Below are positions 61,442 through 64,000 of a stretch of 64,000 bases of DNA, in pieces (within the stretch, counting starts at the first letter, position 1; each line of letters begins with the position of its first letter). Source of the stretch: Bog-756 sp963703145 (GTDB lineage: Bacteria; Actinomycetota; Acidimicrobiia; Acidimicrobiales; RAAP-2); assembly GCA_963703145.1 (NCBI GenBank), contig OY969793.1, forward strand, positions 2,914,001 through 2,978,000, read 5' to 3'. Made by a program: the position numbers and the translations under genes. Under the pieces are notes generated by a model. That model was not told the origin of the DNA. It was given only the letters and a program-made list of their open reading frames with translations, and searched no databases.

Positions 61442-61462
61442 CTCAGCCTCCAGGTCGCTGAG
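61442..61462. repeat. dispersed CTCAGC hairpin, copy I
   Basis: CTCAGC and GCTGAG with a 9-nt loop, between the convergent LLM and glycosyltransferase genes, 89 and 18 bp from their stops; it may end both transcripts. Confidence 0.55.
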
Positions 61463-61479
61463 GTTTCCGGGTCGCAGCT

Positions 61480-62757
61480 TCAGACTCGGGCACAGACGGC
61501 CTCGAGCCTCTGCACGACGTCGGACGGCTGATGCTCCGATGCGATAGCGGCGCTCATGGCTTCGGCGTTGGCTCGGTAGGTGTCGTCACTGAGTACGAGT
61601 TCAATGGCCGAGCGGATCTTGAGCGCCGACGCATGCGGTGACAGCCGGACGCCAGCTCCGTGATGCACCACTCGTGCGGCCGTGTCGTTCTGATCACGGC
61701 CCATCGGAATGCAAACCATCGGTAATCCTGCCGTCAAAGCCCTCATGGTGCTGCCATGGCCGCAGTGGGTCACAACGGCCGAGGCGGATGGGAGAATGGC
61801 CGCGTGAGGCGCTGACCGGACGACCGATACGTTGCTGGTCGGCCTGACCTCGTTGGTGTCGAGCGCCTGGCCCAGGGTCACGATGCCCCAATCGTGCAGT
61901 CCCGAGATCGCTTCGACGACCCGCTGGAGCAACGGGCCTTGGTTCTGATAGGTGGAGCTGAACGCCACCAACACGATCGGATCCGTGATGTCCGCCGGCC
62001 ATGGCGGCTGCCACGGCTCGACCCAGTCTGGATCATCGAGCACTGGTCCCACGTAGCGGACGTTGCCAGGCACACCCGGGGAGGCGTAGTCGAACGTCTC
62101 GCTGCTGAGGACCAGGATCTGGTCGGCGCCGAGAGCCTGGTCGTAGAATGACGAGAGAGGCTTGAGTCCGACGTCGGCGCGGGCCTTGTTGAGCGCCGGA
62201 AGCCCCGCCCGGAATGCCCGGTTCACCATGGCCACCATGGTGGCGTCCCGGGCACGGCCGAGGGACGTTTTGGCCAGCGGGAATCCGAGTCCAATCGGAG
62301 GAGTCCCCTTGGATGGGAGCATCCAGATATTCGGGAGCAGGAGTGTGACCGGCAAACCGGCCGCCTGAGCGGCGATCGCCGCACCGAACATGAAGGCGTC
62401 GGCCACCACGCAGTCGGGTCTGAACGCTTCGATGACTTCGGCTGTGTCCGAAGCGAAGTCAGCGGCAGGTCCGGCAATGAACCGATCCCGCATGTGCCTC
62501 ATCAAGGTGAGAGGACTCTTGGTCTCCCAGTCCTTGAGGAGGTCCTCGGCCGGTTGGAGCGTCGTGCGGTGGGGTGCTCGTCGCCAAGGGGAGAAGGTGC
62601 ATCCCGCGCTCTCGGCTGCCTCACGAACCGTCGGATCGGCGATCACCTGAACGATGTGGCCACGGCTGACGAGGCGTCGGGCCACTCCCAGCTCCGGGGG
62701 GACATTGCCTCCACCTTCCCATGTCGCGAACAGGAACCGATGAGCGTGGTCGTTCAT
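61480..62757 (-). CDS. GT1 family glycosyltransferase (MGT-like)
   Basis: The 425-residue GT-B enzyme opens with RFLFATWEGGGNVPPELGVARRLVSRGH, the MGT-type N-terminal domain for an acceptor. It closes with the sugar-nucleotide motif THCGHGSTMRALTAGLPMVCIPMGRDQNDTAARV at 330-362. These enzymes glycosylate small molecules such as macrolides, sterols or plant-like aglycones. The start at MNDHAHR was chosen because homology begins there; an ATG at 62793 would add 12 residues. The gene has no antibiotic cluster beside it. Confidence 0.92.
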   Translation of the reverse strand: MNDHAHRFLFATWEGGGNVPPELGVARRLVSRGHIVQVIADPTVREAAESAGCTFSPWRRAPHRTTLQPAEDLLKDWETKSPLTLMRHMRDRFIAGPAADFASDTAEVIEAFRPDCVVADAFMFGAAIAAQAAGLPVTLLLPNIWMLPSKGTPPIGLGFPLAKTSLGRARDATMVAMVNRAFRAGLPALNKARADVGLKPLSSFYDQALGADQILVLSSETFDYASPGVPGNVRYVGPVLDDPDWVEPWQPPWPADITDPIVLVAFSSTYQNQGPLLQRVVEAISGLHDWGIVTLGQALDTNEVRPTSNVSVVRSAPHAAILPSASAVVTHCGHGSTMRALTAGLPMVCIPMGRDQNDTAARVVHHGAGVRLSPHASALKIRSAIELVLSDDTYRANAEAMSAAIASEHQPSDVVQRLEAVCARV

Positions 62758-63014
62758 CTCTCCGTTGTCGCACGCACGGCGCAGCCCGTCCATGGCGCAG
62801 GCACACAGTCACTGGTGGTGATAGCACCACCTCACCTCTGACTCGTCACCCCTCCGAGGGGCTTTTGCGGTGTGCCTCGTTCGACGGATGGACGCGCAAC
62901 CCGACATCCGACGTAGTCGCGCCTTCGCCGGTCGCCAATCGGCATCCGCGGGATCCTGGCGTACGTACTCCCCTCTGTCAGGTCGGTCCCACAGCACCAA
63001 CGCTGAGCGACCCC

Positions 63015-63043
63015 TTGACTTACCTATCGCCGATAGCTATTCT
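63015..63043 (+). promoter_or_regulatory. leaderless promoter of TetR gene
   Basis: TTGACT (63015-63020), a 17-bp spacer and TATTCT (63038-63043) predict a transcription start around 63050-63052. The ATG is at 63052, so the mRNA would be leaderless or nearly so; no ribosome site is present. Confidence 0.65.
63021..63039. promoter_or_regulatory. TetR operator 1
   Basis: TACCTAT-N5-ATAGCTA, one mismatch from the operator 2 palindrome, filling the -35/-10 spacer. Confidence 0.7.
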
Positions 63044-63061
63044 ACCTATTAATGATAGGTA
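63043..63061. promoter_or_regulatory. TetR operator 2
   Basis: TACCTAT-N5-ATAGGTA, a perfect 7-bp inverted repeat whose spacer contains the start codon. Centres of the two operators are 22 bp apart, about two helical turns. Confidence 0.75.
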
Positions 63062-63672
63062 ATCAGGCCACCGCGGACCTTCCGCTGAAGCCGGGCAAGG
63101 TGATGCAGCGTCGAGAGGCCAAATTGGCTGCAATCGTGGAGACAGCGTGGAAGCTCGCCCGGCAGCACGGAATCGCCGGGGTGTCGTTGCACGCACTGGC
63201 CCGCGAGGTTGGCATGCGCCAACCATCGCTCTACGCCTACTTCGACTCGAAGAACGCGCTGTACGACGCCATGTTCTATGACGGCAACCGCAGGCTCATT
63301 CAACAGCTCGACCTGGTCAAGCTCCCGGGCCATCCGCGTGCGGCCCTGAAGGCGTTCTTGGCCGAGTTCGTCTCCTTCGCGCTGGAGGACCCGGCCCGCT
63401 ACGAGCTGCTCTTCGAGCGTCACCTACCTGGATTCGCCCCGTCACCGACGTCCTATGTGGTCGCCGAGGAGGTCCTGGGACGCGCCTACAACGTGGTCAA
63501 CGGGGCCGGCGTCACCAACCAAGGCGACATCGACTGCATCGTGGCCATGGTCGCCGGTCTGATGGAGGCGCAGCTGAGCAACGACCCCGGCGGCAACCGT
63601 TGGACCCGTCACCTGAACCGTCTTATCGATCTGTACGTCGATGATGTCCTCGAAAGGAGCAGTCACTCATGA
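63052..63672 (+). CDS. TetR/AcrR family regulator
   Basis: The 206-residue protein has the TetR HTH (AKLAAIVETAWKLARQHGIAGVSLHALAREVGMRQPSLYAYFDSKNALYDAMF) and a C-terminal domain very like that of the TetR gene at 12007 (DPARYELLFERHLPGFAPSPTSY, AQLSNDPGGNRWTRHLNRLIDL). The stop overlaps the next ATG by 4 bp, as in the paralogous pair. Two operators lie on its promoter, so it represses itself and, through the operon, the MDMPI-N gene. Confidence 0.93.
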   Translation: MIGNQATADLPLKPGKVMQRREAKLAAIVETAWKLARQHGIAGVSLHALAREVGMRQPSLYAYFDSKNALYDAMFYDGNRRLIQQLDLVKLPGHPRAALKAFLAEFVSFALEDPARYELLFERHLPGFAPSPTSYVVAEEVLGRAYNVVNGAGVTNQGDIDCIVAMVAGLMEAQLSNDPGGNRWTRHLNRLIDLYVDDVLERSSHS

Positions 63673-64000
63673 TGCCAAACCGAATCACCCGTCCCGAGGC
63701 CAGGGTGTTGGCCGAGGAGGAGTTCGAGCGATTCGCGGACCTGGTCGCGTCCCTCACGCCCGACGAGTGGACGACGCCCACCGATTGCACCGGCTGGGAC
63801 GTGCACACGATGGTGCTGCATGTCCTCGGATCGGGCGATGCCCAAGCCTCCTTCCGAGAGTTCATCCACCAGTTGAGGCGGGGCCTGCCGCTCAACAAGG
63901 AGATCGATTCACACCACTGGGTCGACGGTATGAACGAACTGCAGATTCGCGAGCGCTCCCCCTCTCGAATGACGAGCTCGTCGCCCAGGTCGCAGCCGTC
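63669..64000 (+). pseudogene. MDMPI-N protein gene, frameshifted, cut by window edge
   Basis: The first 97 codons match the MDMPI-N gene at 12648: FADLVASLTPDEWTTPTDCTGWDVHTMVLHVLGSGDAQASFREFIHQLRRGL, then LQIRERS. In the run of five Cs at 63958-63962 the frame then fails. Adding one C would give SNDELVAQVAAV, which fits LNPAQLVTRLEAV of the paralogue; the actual frame reads PSRMTSSSPRS. So one base is missing, by mutation or sequencing error. It is coupled to the tetR gene by a 4-bp overlap. The rest lies outside the window. Confidence 0.7.

Noticed and set aside
1..64000. Search for tRNA, rRNA, complete insertion sequences and att sites
   Set aside because: No T-arm consensus with flanking cloverleaf, rRNA block, transposase or direct-repeat-bounded element could be read; negative by eye only.

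Overview
The window is about 60 percent GC and carries roughly 70 protein genes on both strands. I found no rRNA, tRNA, CRISPR array or intact insertion sequence. The gene families point to a high-GC actinobacterium: mycothiol-type DinB/MDMPI-N proteins, an F420-type LLM oxidoreductase, a CU044_5270-type sigma-linked protein, DUF6131 and DUF6458-like mini membrane proteins, and a LexA box of the actinobacterial type. Secreted proteins built from GYWLVASDGG repeats suggest Acidimicrobiia, but no ribosomal or other marker gene fixes the lineage. The region reads as an accessory chromosomal segment, made of one- to three-gene units each with its own regulator.

Layout. 0-8 kb: two alpha/beta hydrolases, an ECF sigma factor translationally coupled to a membrane protein, a secreted tandem-repeat protein, and a MarR/VOC divergent pair with two operators. 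8-18 kb: sulfotransferase, TspO, methyltransferase, a TetR-MDMPI-metallohydrolase operon, a TetR/SDR divergent pair, and an XRE-cupin regulator facing a dithiol reductase-methyltransferase fusion. 18-30 kb: small enzymes and membrane proteins, a relic of an alcohol dehydrogenase, a diacylglycerol kinase-like gene cut by an in-frame TGA, an RHH-Doc toxin-antitoxin pair with a palindromic operator, and an SOS-boxed dinB. 30-46 kb: a secreted beta-propeller, a polytopic membrane protein, an ADH-SDR operon, VOC and SRPBCC enzymes, a pterin dehydratase-VOC fusion, and an ECF41 sigma factor divergent from its carboxymuconolactone decarboxylase partner. 46-64 kb: a PAS-GGDEF diguanylate cyclase, an orphan solute-binding lipoprotein, small membrane proteins, large secreted repeat proteins, an F420-type oxidoreductase, a glycosyltransferase, and a second TetR-MDMPI pair whose second gene is frameshifted at the window edge.

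Most units look like stand-alone stress or detoxification responses. The regulatory DNA is unusually readable: paired operators lie beside a MarR and two TetR genes, matching promoter-like sites flank ECF41, and LexA and RHH palindromes are present. A dispersed CTCAGC/GCTGAG hairpin recurs in nine intergenic gaps. Two of these sit in or beside copies of a ~127-bp repeat (1859-1985 and 4270-4397), and a third marks a more diverged copy.
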